Shown here in pieces: positions 1 through 15,000 of a stretch of 64,000 bases of DNA. The translations under genes and the position numbers were made by a program. The stretch is from Edolisoma coerulescens. Its lineage: Eukaryota; Chordata; Aves; Passeriformes; Campephagidae. Below the pieces are notes generated by a model, which searched no databases, had not been told where the DNA came from, and was given only the letters and a program-made list of their open reading frames with translations. The stretch covers positions 221,044-285,043 of the forward strand of contig VWZW01002462.1 of the NCBI GenBank assembly GCA_013397115.1, written 5' to 3'. How positions within the stretch are numbered: the stretch's first letter is position 1; each line of letters opens with the position of its first letter.

Positions 1-3000
1 GATTGCAGGAAGTCCACTGTGAGGCTGTAAATCCATTTGCAGCAGCACATTTTCCTTACCTATACTTTCCTATTATCCAATGGCATGTGTGTTAAATAGG
101 ATGAATTTGGATCAAAAATGCTGGAGGAAAAGTGTGAAAACATACCAATTATTGCAACACGGTGGGATGAATCATACAGCCAGAATGTTAGCATGTGTGT
201 ATCTACGTTGTATTACCAGGAAAAAATAGAAGTGCATGCAGGAAATGCTTTTTATTGCCTGTTTTCATGTAAAGAGCATTTTAAAATGAAAGCTAAAAAT
301 AAATATATATTTGCTATTATTTTCTGAGAATGTCAGTAGTTAGACACAAGTCAAATATTGATGACAGAAAGGTCAAATGTGTACGTGAATTTTATTTTAA
401 TATTCTGGTTCTAGAACAACCATGACTCTGAGCTGTTATCTCATCAACAACAGCCCTGGACAAACCCTCAACAAGAACATGAGTCAGACTTAGGAATGGA
501 TATAGAAACTTATTTTCCACACTTCTAATATCAAAGTTACCTCTGCTCTAAACAGGAAGACAGACTATGTGAGTTTTAGTTGTCTTGCCTGCCTAAACTA
601 TTGTATGATTATAAATTTATACACACGCATATTTCAATAATTTAAATATTTTTGAACCATTGCATCAAAGATCTTGACCTGTTACAGACTCTCAAGTCAA
701 CATTTGAACTTCTGTGGAAAATTTTTTCTTTGTATTAAGGAAGGATGCATCTGCCTGCAGTATTTAATGTCATTAATATTTTCAGGTTTCTGCAATCTCT
801 CATGTTGGGAATCTGCAGTCACTAATTAAGGAAGTTCAGGAAAAATTGTGACTTTAAAAATAATTTTTAGTTGCAAAATATGCAACACCAAACTTAACGG
901 AGAATGAGGGGGAGTTTCTGCCTGTTTTGCTACCCTTAACATCCCCTGATATATCACCTATGCTATACACACGTGCCCTGTGGTGAAACAATGAGAAAGT
1001 GACTCACGTAGTCTCTGAACTGCATCATAAATGTATTTATTGCTATTTAAAAAAAAAAAGTTGGAAGATTACTGGAAGCAGACACGGCTTTTTAAAAATT
1101 CTCTGATGCTAATGACTTGTTTCTTATTTCAAAATAAAGACCTTTTGATTTTGTTGGATACAAAGTACACTTTTCTCAAACTCTCTGTAACTGAAATAGT
1201 ATTATGAGCTGTAGTATGCTGCATTGAAGCTACTGGTAGCACTCAGATTTATATAGTGTTCACTTGAAGCATATTATTTTATTAGTAATTATAATTTATA
1301 ACATAGAAAACATAGATTAGCAAAGAAAGGCAGATTTTAAGAATAAACAGTATGAGAGACCTTTCAGTATGGAAAAAATAAATAGGAATTGTGGAAAATA
1401 TTGAAATTTTCGTAGAAAAGGCCTTCTATGTCTTTCTGGAAAGGTCTAAGTAGCACTAAATAATATTCTTCTAGGCTACATCTTTGAAAAGTCTGCATTC
1501 AACATGTGAAATTACACTGGAGTGGAAAAAAATTTTGGCTTTCCTGAAAAACATTGGAGCAGGAAATGGGGTGGGGGGGGGAATAAACTTACAGTTTGTG
1601 AGACTACATTTACATCCAATTGTGTGATTCCCTTCTTGCAGGAGCTGAGATATTGGAGACCTCAGCGAGGATGAGTGATCCCCAAGGGGAGGTGTGAGAG
1701 GGGCTCTCTGGGCATGTTTGCTCCCAGCACTGCAATCTGTCAGTACATGAGGTGTTAATGAGATGTTTATGACAAAAGTGAGGCTCTCTGCTACTTCAAG
1801 TCTCTGTCACAGACACATTTTTATCTGCAAGAGGTAAGGAATCGCTATGTGAGCAACATGTCTGTGCACTGCTAAAAGAATCACTGGGAAAAAGAGACAA
1901 TTTTTTATTGTCAGTTCAAGGAATGGCATAGTATAGACAGGAATACCATAATACTGTCAATAGAAGAAGACCTCTGTACTAAACACTGCATGGGTAGTTA
2001 GATCGTTTTCGTGACATATGGAGCTGAGCACAATATCATGTGTCATCTTCACAACAAAGAGTTTTAATCCATGGACAAATGGCTAAACCATCAGCTTCTT
2101 CATTTACAGATTTCTGAAAAAGAAAAAAGCCCCAAATCCTTTCTCTTTTTTTTTTTTTTCCAAAGTTTCAAAACAAAATTGTAGTAAAATAAAAGCTTCC
2201 TTTGGGATGAAATATATTTTAATGTCACATCCAGTGAAATAAAAAAACCCCAAAATTTAGTCTTGATTATTTTCTTCCGGGTTTATTTTGGAATTATTTA
2301 GAAACAGAGATAAGGTAGATGGAGAATAACTCATTGAAGGGACAATTGAAGTCTTTATTGCCAATATATATCAGGAAAAAAATTAGCTGTAGAAATCATT
2401 CTTCAGAGACATTCAGAAACCATAACTGAAAGACTCTTGTTTATGTCTTCCATAGTCACCAAATCCAAGAAATATTTTGCCTTTTTTATCCTGAATTAGG
2501 AATTTAGATACATTTTGTTTTGTGTTGTCAAGTCACCATTTCTAAAACAAATTTAAAACTCCATGCAAATAAAAATATACAATGTGTGACCTTTTTTTAA
2601 AAATACTGTTTGTTGCTTTCTTCTTTCTATATTGCATTCTGTCTGTTTGCTGCCAGTAGCAGGAAATTGTGTATATACCAAAAGTCCGACAAAACATTAT
2701 CACTTTATGTTTCATATGTGTAAAAAGCCCATTTTTCTCTTTGTATGTCAGTACTGTCTCTCTATTTTTCATCAAAATCTCCAGCTGTGGACTAAATTAT
2801 AATATTAGGGTATGTTTATGCTTTTTCATTTTGATTCTTTTCCTGTTAAAATACAGGTCTTACTGGATAGATTAGAATACTAGAGCTGACTGTTTAAAAT
2901 AACCTTTTTTAGATGTTTTCTCTGAAGTATTTTCATTTTTGTACGTTATGTTACTGAGCATTAAATCTAATTGGAAAGAGGTATGCCAGTGGCTAGTGTG

Positions 3001-6000
3001 TAATCAAAGACACTTAGCTACAGTCTCTAGGCTTGTTTCTGTTCTCAAATTATTTAAAAGAATTGCAAAATGCTTTATTTTCCTCACCCTTGAGAATGAA
3101 AACAGTTGGGAACTTTCTTGTATGTTTCCTAAAATAGGGCTGGAAAAAATACTGTGATTGCTATCATTTTTTGCACATTATGAATACATCAGTCTCTCCA
3201 TGTATTGGAATTCCAAATTTCTGGAAAATGCAGCAGTATAGGGAGACACAGAAGATATTGAATTGGATTTAATGCACTTACCCTATGAGAACCTGCAGCC
3301 CAGAACACCACCTTTAAAATTGTATAAATTGTATTTGTTTTAAGTAATTATTACACATAGATTAAATTAGAGGTATTACTGGTTTGTGCAAGCTCATCTA
3401 ACTTCGAGGTAGCAATTAGTACCTACTTAAAATATGTTGCCAGGTACTGTCTCGAGGCAGTTATCTGTGTCAGAATTGCCAGTTCTCTTGAAAACAGATG
3501 CATGTGCAGGTTTTGAGATGTCAAATGAAGCATAAAAAATAGTTATTTAAACTTGATGTCTTAATCATTCTGATCAGCTACAGTGAATCAAACATTTCAC
3601 CTGAGGCAAATTTCAGTAGGAGTCATAAACAGCAAATGGCCATGGTTTTCGCCTAAATCTGAAATATAAAGGTGAAGACTATATTTGCATGTAAAAACTT
3701 ACTGTGATGAAAATCCATAAAAACAGTGAAAAAGCTATATTTATCAGCTCCTGTGAATTTTAATTGGATTTTTAAGGCTAAAAATATGAAGAAAGTCTGT
3801 AGTAAGAGATACTATTTGAAAATAATAAATATTGAAAAGATATAGCTGATATGAGGAAGCAAGAATAGTTACTGTAATTGGATACCAGGTTATGAATGAG
3901 GAAAAAGATGGAAGAGATTAAATGCCTCACACAATAAAAATGAGACCTGCAAGAAAGTACGGGAGTCTAAATGTGAGAAAGAGATTGCATTACTGCAACC
4001 TGTCTTGGAAGGTTTAAATAGCAGAGCAGGAGAGCTCTGCTCCTCTCAGGCTGGCATCTCTTAATGAACTCACCACTTCCTCTCTTCCTTCCAACTCTTC
4101 TATTTTGCCCAGTAAACCAGCAAGAAGCAAGTTAAACCTGCTCAAAATTAGAAAAAAAAAATAAAAAAGAAAGATAGAATTAAAATAATTGGGAGGAGCA
4201 GTGTCAGTGAAAAAAGAAGGCTGAGATATGCTGGAGGAATACAATTACACTAAAGGTGATACTGCTAAAACTTGTGTCGGTTCATTAGAAAGCAGCAGTT
4301 TTAACTGTCTTCATCGCTGCTGGCTTCATCAATACCAGCCACAAATAAAACTAACATACATAGATTAACCATACTGGTATAACGCCAAAGCACCTGGGTA
4401 AGGTCATTTACCTCCTTTAAGTGCAATATTAATCATGATTCTGGCATGGTTTTGGTTCAAGCTGATTAGTATCTTGGCACTCTCCTGAACAGGGCAGGGG
4501 CATCTCTCTTTGGGCAACAAGCGTGAGGTGACCGTTCTTGGGACCAGTTGAGAATTCAGCTGTGTGACACTTATTTGTGCTGTGCTATTTTCTCTCAGCT
4601 CCATAGGAGTTTTGGCTCATTTTCCTTCAAGCCTCAGAGATGGCAGGTAACTCACCCCAAACTCTAATCAGACTGAGTACTATATAACTTGGATGAGAAA
4701 TTCACGCATCTTCATACATTGTTACCCATTACTTAGAAAAACCTTTGCTTTGACAAATTATGCCATTTTGGGAGCAGGTGTTATATTTAATTAGAAGTTA
4801 GGCTTTTTTTCCATTTTTTTTGGAGAGAAGATAAAAATTATAAATGTTACTAACTAGTTCTAATCATTCAATATTCTCATTTGTTGGCTGTAAAAGTGAA
4901 TGCTCCTCCTGGATTTTACCTGCATCTGCTTAGATTAGATCTGAGAGCATCTGGCCTCCCTGTTTATGCCAGGATTGGGAATGTACTCTTCAAAGAAGGA
5001 TCTTTCTCTTAAATAGGTTTTGTGCTTCCTTCCCAAGTCGAGAGTCTCCATGTCCATCAGTCACATGATTTCAGTGTCCCCTTGACTTTCACACCATTTC
5101 AAATGAAGAACACTGTTTCAAGCAACTCCTTGATAGCCGATCAGTCAGTAAGTACAAACTGCATTAGGATTTTCAGTGTGAAAATTGCCTTACTGATATC
5201 AGGGTCCTCTTTCTGAGGCTGGATGGCTCTCTAGGATGCACCATAACAGTATTTGCATGATATGTATAAATTAGCATTCTCCCTTTATGCAGCAACAAGC
5301 CTTTTTGTCTGTGCAAATAAAGCCAAAACCTGATTTTTGAGACTTTTTAAAATTTATTTTGCCCAGTCAACATTTCATGTAGCTACTGAGCATACGGAAA
5401 TGATGTTAGTCCATATGACCAGCCCATTGAAAATGATTCTGCAGAAAATTGGCCTTGATTTGAATGGCATTTTGCTAAGAAAAACTAAATAATTTTTAAA
5501 TTTATAATTAATGATGTCAAAATCTTCATAAGCTACAGCAAAAAACATTGAAATTGTGAATTTTGAATTTTGAATATGTATTTATGTGAAATATGTATCA
5601 GAACTTAGAGGTGCTGATTTGAAACTTCTAGATATTTGGGAGTTGTCTTGTTGTTGAGGCTGAGGTTTATATTGTGTATAAAAGGTGGAATACATCAGCG
5701 TTCCAACAAAAAAAGCGCTGGTACAGTGTCAGTGTTTTGGAATAAAAATACGTGTTTTGCATAAATGTTATGTCTGTCTTTTTTGTATTGGCAGCAACTT
5801 ACAGAAATGATTATAAAATAAAGGAAAATTGATGCATAAGGAAATGGCAGTTTTGGTTTTATGTGAAAGTTTTCTATAGTAGAGGAAAACTGCTCATTGG
5901 TGTTTTTAAAAAGCAGTAACACTTTGACATTTGGAAAAACTGTTGCATAGTCTGAAATGAAATAAATGTGCTGCCTGCCCAACCACATTCCTGGGTAGGA

Positions 6001-9000
6001 TATTTTGTCTATTTCTGCAGATAAGATAAATATGATACAAATATGATTGAAACCTGAAGAAAATGAAAAGGACAGTAGTGCTTAAGGTCAGTAAAGATAA
6101 AACTAAAACTTGTTTGCCTTCTGATGACAAGTTCTTTGACAATGTAATCTTGTTACTGACAATACCTACAGCAAACTGGGCAACCCAAGTTTCTCAGAAA
6201 ATTGGCTATTAACAATGATTTAGTAAGAGGAAATTAAATATTGCAATTGAAGCAGAAATTTCTGCTGCATTTTGCAACAAATAATTTCAGAGCCTTATAA
6301 TGCACATAGAAATGAGATGCAGAGAACTGCTAGGAAGGACAAAAGTCAACTCAAAACCTCCAGGTAAAATATTGAACTACAAATCTGAATATGATTTGAA
6401 GTGATGTGATGCATGAAATAAAAAGTCTTCTTAGGATCAGTAATAGATTTGTCAAGGGCCAGCTGTGGTTAAGATGAGAAAACTCTAGCAAAATCAGTGT
6501 ATATGGAACAAGTGAAGACACTGACAGACCTTAGCCTCCATGTTCAGCATCCCCTAGAACCTCCCCACTTCCTACCCCTAGTCCTGGAGCCAATTAGCAG
6601 GTAAAGGAAAAAGTAAAGATATGTTCCGTATAAGATCATAAAATCTGTTTATTTTTCAACAAGAGTTTAAAAAAACACAAACCAACAAATACTTGTTATT
6701 AGCAAGCAGCAGTAATAGTGAGGAATTATGAAAATGATCAAAGAAAACATGGTCTACAGGGCCCTAAAGAACAGCAGAAACAAGGATAGTATAAACCAAT
6801 AATTATCTCAGGAAGAAAAATAGGTAAAACAACCAGTATGAATTATTTTTATGACTTTCATTTTAAAAGGAAATATATATGTATTACGACTTTCCAAATT
6901 AAATTTAAAAGTTCATCTAATTGAGAAAAACACATTGTTTTACTTCAAGTGGCAAAACTAGTTTTCAGTAGGGCATTATTTTCTGTAAGAATTGCCATGT
7001 AAAATCATGATTGCTGGAAGATTGCTGACAAATTTTTGAAAACAGCAACTCCCACTGACTTCCCTTAAGGGAAATTTCTCTCTGAAATCTTTTTTCCTGG
7101 CACAGAATGATTAATAGCTTTCCTAAGAAATGGTGCCAAATCTGTTTAACCAAAATAAAATTTCATGAATTTACAATAGCAAACACAGGGTGATCTCATC
7201 CCACTTTATCTGTTTCACGCATCATGCTGCAAATCAGGCAGAGATGATAAGAGAAAAATATCCATATCTGTAACAGGGCACATGTGTATGTTAACAAATG
7301 GGAGCATATTGATCAGGAAAAAAGATCTATTTAAAATGACTTAAAAACTCGCAAAGTAGTGTTTTGCGTTCTTTAATATTTAATTCATTTTGGGAAGAGT
7401 ATGCAAGCAGTTTGAAAGCATATATCATGTTTCATAATAAAAGTAGAACTGATCCCATTCTCTTGGGACCATATTTGATGATTCCCAGACCCAGGCTAAA
7501 AGGGTGTGTTATAATTGCAACTTCAGAATTCAGGCTGTTTGCATTTCAGGTTTCCACCCCAGCTTTTCATTCCTGTTAATCTAATTCAAAAGAACTAAAA
7601 TATATCATAACCCCACAACTTTTAGTCCATACCTTTAAGGACTTACAATTCTCTCAGTTTTGGAGAAAATTATTGCACTGATGCATATCTTAATTAGGAA
7701 ACAGAAGTATTAAAAGCTTGATGATCTCTTCATTAGTCACTGAATGAAGGTACATATTTAGATCTTTATGTGTTTATATCTATATAACATAAATCATTTT
7801 CCACAGGGTTCTGTGTCAATCTGTTTGTGCAATGACTGACAAAAATATTGTAGCTTTTCTTGATGATGTTTTGACAGCTGCACATAATATTTAAACAATG
7901 AAACTGATTAAATGTCACTTATAGTTTTAAATGTACTACATCTTTACACATGACAAAAGAGTTGCATCATTCGGGTTCTCTAGAGGAATTTAATATTATC
8001 TTTTTTAGATGACAAAAGTAACAGAGTTGGAAGCAAGTGAAAAATCCAAAAGTAAAAATACTTTGCAATATTTCCTGCACTCTTTGATGTTCTGGGATCT
8101 CTGATATGAACAAAAATAAATTCCTAATTTTGGAAATTCCTTAATTTCAACCAGATTGTCCTTGTCACAAGAACACACTCTCATTCAAGGTTGAGATCAG
8201 TGCCAAAACATCTCCAAAACTGCTTTTAAAAATGGTTTTTTTTATGTTAAAGGCTTCATATTCAGTATTTCTTGGTGCTCTATGAAAATTTATTAGGGGA
8301 ATTAATTTTAAATGAGTGCTTTTCTTGTCCCAACCTTGAATTTGATATTTCCTATGTAAATGAGACAGGAAAAGAGATATTTTTTAATTTTTTTTTTTTG
8401 TAACAATCTCTAGATATTTAGGCACAAATAAAAGTCTGCAACCAAGTTCCACTTCTTGATCTCCACAATTCTTGAATGCTAGATTTGCATAAAATATTCT
8501 TTGGAATGCAAATAAATGAAGTACTCCACTGAAAAAAACCTGATCATTCAATACACAGATTATGTATCTTTCTCTTAGTGATAGTCATAAGCCTTTTTTT
8601 TTTTTTTTGCTCTTACTTTGAGGAGACTAAAAAGGGGTGGTGAAATACAGAGAAAGCTGGTCTTTGAAAAAAATGAGATTGTTTTAATTGCAATAGATTG
8701 CTAAAGTTGTTTTGATAAATAAAAATGCCTATCAAGTATACACCTAGATTTTCATGGTGAACAAACTGATTTAGTTAAAGCAAGCAACAATAATCTTTCC
8801 CTGCTGGGCAAGCAATTTATAGAATGACTTCCTTTTATTTTTTATTTTTCCCTTTTTTTTCCCCCACAGATCAAATATGTCTAAAATCTGATCTACTAGA
8901 CTTGAGTACAAAGTGAATATACTAATATTAAAAATGATGTAAAAGTACATATTTCTAAAGGATATCCCATTTGTTTTAGGAGAGCAGGGCAGTTCCTATT

Positions 9001-12000
9001 GAGCAGGCTAATACAGGTCATTAAACATCTCTGGCTGTGAATTCCTGAGAAGCAATAACTGCAGACTTAACTTGGGATCACATTTTCCTGTTGAACAAGG
9101 TCTGCCAGGCAAAAAACCAGAAATGAACTGCAAAAAACCCTAATAGCTCTTTTATTCTTAGTATTTGGGCCCAAAAATACAAAACCCAATGTACGCAAAC
9201 TCTATAAAACTCTATAAAACTTTGTAGTAGGTCATGTTTGTCTACTAGTATGGAAACTATTTCTTCCTTTTTCCAAATTGCTGTATACAATTCATTCTTG
9301 TATGCAGAAGTGGTAGCTATAACTTCCATAGACCTTAAATAATTGTATTGCTCACTTTAAAAGACATATCTCTCTTTTGCCTCTTAACTTACCTGCAGGG
9401 TTTTTTCCCCTTTACAATATAGAGTTCCCATGCTTTCAATATGCAGCTATACATCATCATGAGCCTAAATAAATGCATAAATAAGAAAAGTGTCCTGCTG
9501 AGTGCTTCCTCATGCAGGTTACCATGGAATTTCCTTGGATTTTAAAACTTTATCATGATTCAGATAAATTTCTATAGATGTTTGTGGTCAGGGGTCTCAT
9601 GACAACACTTCTGTAAAAAAATAGAGACTGATGTAAGGTACAGTGGCACCTCTCAAACATAAAAATTTAGGTGTTTGTGAGTTGTTTGTGTATAGAATTA
9701 TGTCCAAAAAAATCTGTCCATTATACATAGAGTGATTAAGTTTCTAAAATTTGATTAAAGAGCAAAACACAAAATTCCTCAAAATCAATTGAAACCTTAG
9801 TATAGAATTTGTTTTCCATTTGAGAATAAATTTTTATGTATGTAAGCAGATCCTTAGAAAAATCTTAAGTTAGAAGTGATTTATGATAGTAAATATGAAT
9901 ATCTTTGCCCCCACCAGGAAATTTTGATGCTTGAAAAATATATATATAACCTCTGATTCTTCACTTCAGTGATCACTGCATACCTAGAGTAACTATACTG
10001 TGATTACACTGTCGTCATCCCAACAAGCACATATACTGGCATTGAACCACTGGATTCCACCAGAATACTCAACTGTGACACATTACTATAGTTTTTCTGC
10101 TTAAAACGGTGGAGCTATGGAAAAATTCAATTTTTCTGGCCTCTTAATGTGCATGCTGTATCATAATACATTTTGTATGTGAGCATAAAGGTGCATCATA
10201 TGACTGTAATTGTTAAAGGAGAGCATTTATTAGGAAATTATAATATGCATTGTGTGTGCAAAAAGTGAATGAAACTCATTAGAGAGCGTGCATCTGGTCA
10301 AATCTGTAATAATGCAGTACTCAGAGGAACACTGAAAGGGGATTCTCTGCAATGAAAATTTGTCAAATTTCAACGTTCCTTCCATTCTTTATTGATTCCA
10401 AATTACCCCTGGGGGAAAACTACAAAGACTGTATTCCTTCTCTGTATAATCCTAAATTAAATATTTTCTATTCTATCTTAATTTCTCAAAATGAAAGCAA
10501 TTATCCCCCCTATCAATTTCAGGCACATTTGTATTGTGGGAAATTTTATTCATCCTGAATAAGGAAAACAGAAATTGATCAATATATATTAAAAAAAAAA
10601 AAAGCGGAGTGAGTCTAGAACATGATCAACAGTCCAACCAACACAAGCATTCTCAAAACCTGGTAGGAATATTGTGATTGACTTGGTTGTGTGTCCTGAG
10701 TAGAGATAGTTTTTTCTCCTGCAATACTACAATGATTATTTAATTTGCTTCTGGTCATCTCACTAACATTTTGATTCCCATAATAATTCCCATTATTACT
10801 ATAATCAGCAGTAAATGTTACTGTGCCATTGTTCTTGACACATTCTTTGAGAAGAATTGGTATTTTCTGATACATATTGGTGGGGTTTTTTTTATTTTCT
10901 TCTTTGTGCCTCTAAGTGAGCAGCTCTCTCAAATGTTTGAGGCTGTTTCCTGCCATGGACCTTTAGAAGGCTATCCTCCAATTTCATTCCTGTTTGACAC
11001 GGGGGATCCAGTCAAATGAAAACATACTCAGTGCTCTTTGCCAAGAGGGCTTATACAGCTGCCTATATTTTTTTGGCTTCTCCTTCTTTTTGTTAGTTTA
11101 CCCAGAGGACTCAACTGAGAGAACATGTACAGAAGTATCAAGTAAAATATTTCATAAAACATTACTCACAGAGAATCTAGTGATGTGAAAAAGTGCTACT
11201 TGAAAACTAATGACCTAGACACACCTCTATATCTGAGGTCATCCAGCAGAGAATTCAGAATTCCTCAACGTGCACATGTAACTAGTAATCCAAAGAGAAA
11301 ATTGAATCTAGCAATGATTTCTTTATAAGTCTATATAGTAAAAAATTTTCTCAAATCATCTTTTCTGCTTCAAACTCTCTCTTCTATGCCACATTGAAAT
11401 CAGCAGTTGAGAGATTTTCCAGTGACTTCTATATCCTGTTGTTATTTTATTTACTCTTTCCTTGAATTAAAAAGGACCCAAAATAAACCTAATAGCAATT
11501 TGGGCATTGATGCCTGGATGTAAAACGCTACATTACCAGAGGAGCTATTATTTTAATCGATTGTTAAAATATATACTATGTAAGATGAGCTACAGGTGTT
11601 TAATTCTGAGTTACTCTCTATTTCCATTTAGACATCATTAATCTGTAAATTAATTGTGTTGAATATTATCTTTCATAATCATAAACTTCTCAAACCCAGA
11701 ATATCTGGAAACAGCTTTATTACAGGCTCAGAATTTCATAATAAAACACCAATGAATATAAAGATAAGTTCCATTTTCACAAGCTCTGTGGAGAATACAA
11801 ATGATTGACTTTCTATCCTTCAGTCAATAACTTATTGACGGTTTTAGGTCCAAATGACAAAACGAAGAACAGAAATCAATGGCAGTGGAGAAAAGATCAG
11901 ATCAATAGCTGAATTTCTCATTAATGGAGCAGCTGTCAGTTTTACTCACTTTGACAGAAAAAGACAACACCCTTTCTGACTCAGAATGAAGGGCAGAGGT

Positions 12001-15000
12001 TAAATATGCATAACAAATATGGATCTGAAATTTCTTTAGACCAAAGAAAACCCTCTCATCTGTAAAATTAATTTTTAAATAGATATATTATCCCTGGAGT
12101 AAATTCCAACAGAAATCATAAGAAATTATGGTTAAGCACTTACAGTGCTGTTAGGGTCTATAAACCTGTTTTCACACACAGTGCTGCTGTGCAATTATAG
12201 GCTCCAGAGCAGAAGTATGTTCATAAATTTATCATTTGCAAAAATTAGATAATTTCATGGGTGGGTGAGGTCAGTTGTGTTGGTCACTCAGGTTAAAAAA
12301 AAAGAACACAGTTTTCAAAATTCTCTTTGTGATTTTCAGAGAAAACATATTGATTGAACAATTTTTATGCTATATTTATTTTCTGATCTTCAGTTAAAAT
12401 CAGTAAATGGGGGAAGTTCCTGGTAATGATTGGGAATTATATACAGGAATAAAAGAAATAAAATAATAAATTAATACAAATATCTATTGAGACATTTCAG
12501 ATCAGTGATTGTACTAGCTTTCTGACTTTCCACCCGGCTCTACGGATGATGCTTGTGACTTTTACATCTTCTTTTGAGTATTTTTAGTAAGAGCCTATTG
12601 TGAAAACCGAATTCAGTAGTAGTATGCTGGTAAATTTTTGTATAATATGTGGGTTGCGCCAATACTTCTCAAGTAGCGATTCAAATATTAAAAAAAAAAA
12701 AGGAAAAAAAAAGTAAAAAAGCAAAACCAAACCCATAAACTTTTCCTTCATCAAAAGAAGAATTTTCTGAGAGAAGAATAAAGTAGAAAGAAAGGGTCGT
12801 GAATCCCCAAACCTATTTAAGCTCATAAATCAGAGCTCATAAAAACAGTAACAATAGTCACTAATTAAACCTACCCATTTATGAGAAGCAGTTTTAAATA
12901 TGCACTTGAATCATGTTTTATTTTAAAATAAATATTATTGATGGCCACATATAAAGGGTTATAAAGGATTATATATGACTTCTTGAGTGGTCAGCCAGTT
13001 ACTGTAAATTGCTATAAAGTTCAATGGATCAATAGGTTAACTGTAAAACCTTCTACTTATACACTTATAATTATCTGTAATATATGGTACTTGGCCTAAC
13101 ATGCTTATGATATTTATGAAGATTTTATAATCTGTTTATACATACAATGCTCTCTCGAGAATGATAATGCTCTGTGGCAAGAAGACTGATCTATATCAGA
13201 GCAGAATCTGAAGACTAAAATTTCTTGTCCTCAAATCAACTTCTCATAACACTCCAGAAAAAGCCTATGTGTTTCTTTTTTAAATTGCAAAAGTATGAAA
13301 CTGCAAGTAACATAATGCAAAAGTCCTACCCCTGTCTTTTTATAAATCATAAAGTTTTTTCTTGGCTATATAAGTAATAAATAGCAGCAATCAACTGATT
13401 ATGATATAAATTGCAAAGCATGAATAGACCAAACAACATTAGGTCATTCTTAGTTCAAATGTGCTTTTATAAACTAACATCTTAAATCAGGTTAAACTCT
13501 TTGATTGTTTTTCACTGGCTTGTAGTATGTAAGGCTTCACAAAAGCTGAATGGTTCTTTACAAAGCTATCAGCACTTTGAAAATTCAGATCCTAAATCAT
13601 ATAATTAATATCAGCCATGTTTTAAGATTCCTACTTTCCCAAACTTTTCTATGCCAATTTCTTCTTGTTTCCATGAGTACATGTAATTGACTTTAGATGA
13701 AGTCACAGAACTCATTAAAATGCTAAGCAGCACTAATCAAACAGCCAGGCAGTAATCAAGATCAGGGAAGAAATGTGGTCATAATCAAGTCAGGCAAGTG
13801 CAAGAAGAAAAGAAGGAAAATGGGCGATGGATGAGATGTTTCCAAACATATGCTTCCATGACACTGCAACAGTGGAACAAGACTGGTTCTGCCTGAAGAG
13901 ACCAGTTCAGCTGATTAAACAAGAGTATTATGGACTATTCTTCTGGTCTTATTGATGACTGCTCTTCATCGAGAAATATAATGGTTATGAGAGAGCAAGT
14001 GGTAATGAAAGGGAAACAACCTGAGCTTTGTGAAACTTCCTGGATGTTCAAATTCTGTTGGAGCATAACTGACCTGCTACCTGTGAACAACCTATGTTTT
14101 AAAACAATGGTCAAGCTGCATCCTGTACAAGGAGGAAAGGGAACAGTAGTAGGAAATAGGAATGCTGAATTTAAATAATAATTGCGCCTTCCATCCAAAA
14201 GCATTCTTCAGTAATTACAGATGCTAGTTAGAATAAAAAAAAAACCTCACTACACGTTTTATTGTATGCTAATCAGTCCTAACGGAATTCTGAAACACTA
14301 GGACCTATAGGGAGCCCTGAACCTCTAGTGCCAGCTGAATCCAGCCTTCTTGTTTTGACTTTCAGCCTTTGTCTCAGCTGCTGCATTTATAGATGGAGCC
14401 TTTTAGGTGGCTGTGTTTTCAGAGCTTCCCATTCATTATGCTAGTTTTTTGCAAATACTTTTGCTAAGTGCATTAGCTTAGTGTATTACACAGGAAAGTC
14501 TGGACAGCTTATTCTTCTGGACACTTAAAAGTTAGTCATTGAAGTGTTCCTTGTGTCTAATTCTTGTTCTTTACCGTATCGTTATCGAGACATGTGAATA
14601 AAGACAACACGACCTCACTTGCCAGCTTCTCAAATGTGTACAGGGAATAATATATCTGATCTTTAGTTTAACTCTACTCATACTCCTACATGTTATCAGA
14701 GAAAAAGTTCCTTTTTGGTTTTATCAATGAATGGGGACTGTGAAATGATAGGTCCTTTGAATTCATCTACGCTTATGTTTCCAGAACTTTCAAAATTATT
14801 AAACACTTGGCATTGATATCTATAATCTAGAGGATTTGCAAAGGTAGTCACATACTCTGTGATTTTACCTGCCTCACTGAGGAGATTCAGGCAAAGGGCC
14901 TCTAAATCCTTAATTACCAATGTACCAGCTAGAGCACAGAAGGGATTTTCACATTAATAAGATAAGGACTATTTTAATTTGTTCACAAGGCTAAAAAAAT

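Noticed and set aside
1642..1833. 192-bp exon-like segment between an acceptor (CCCTTCTTGCAG) and a donor (GAGGTAAGG)
   Set aside because: All three frames contain stops, and no partner exon is visible. A non-coding RNA exon is possible but unsupported.
13930..14204. Overlapping 82- and 89-codon frames on opposite strands
   Set aside because: No motif or splice framing; simultaneous openness on both strands reflects local scarcity of stop codons.
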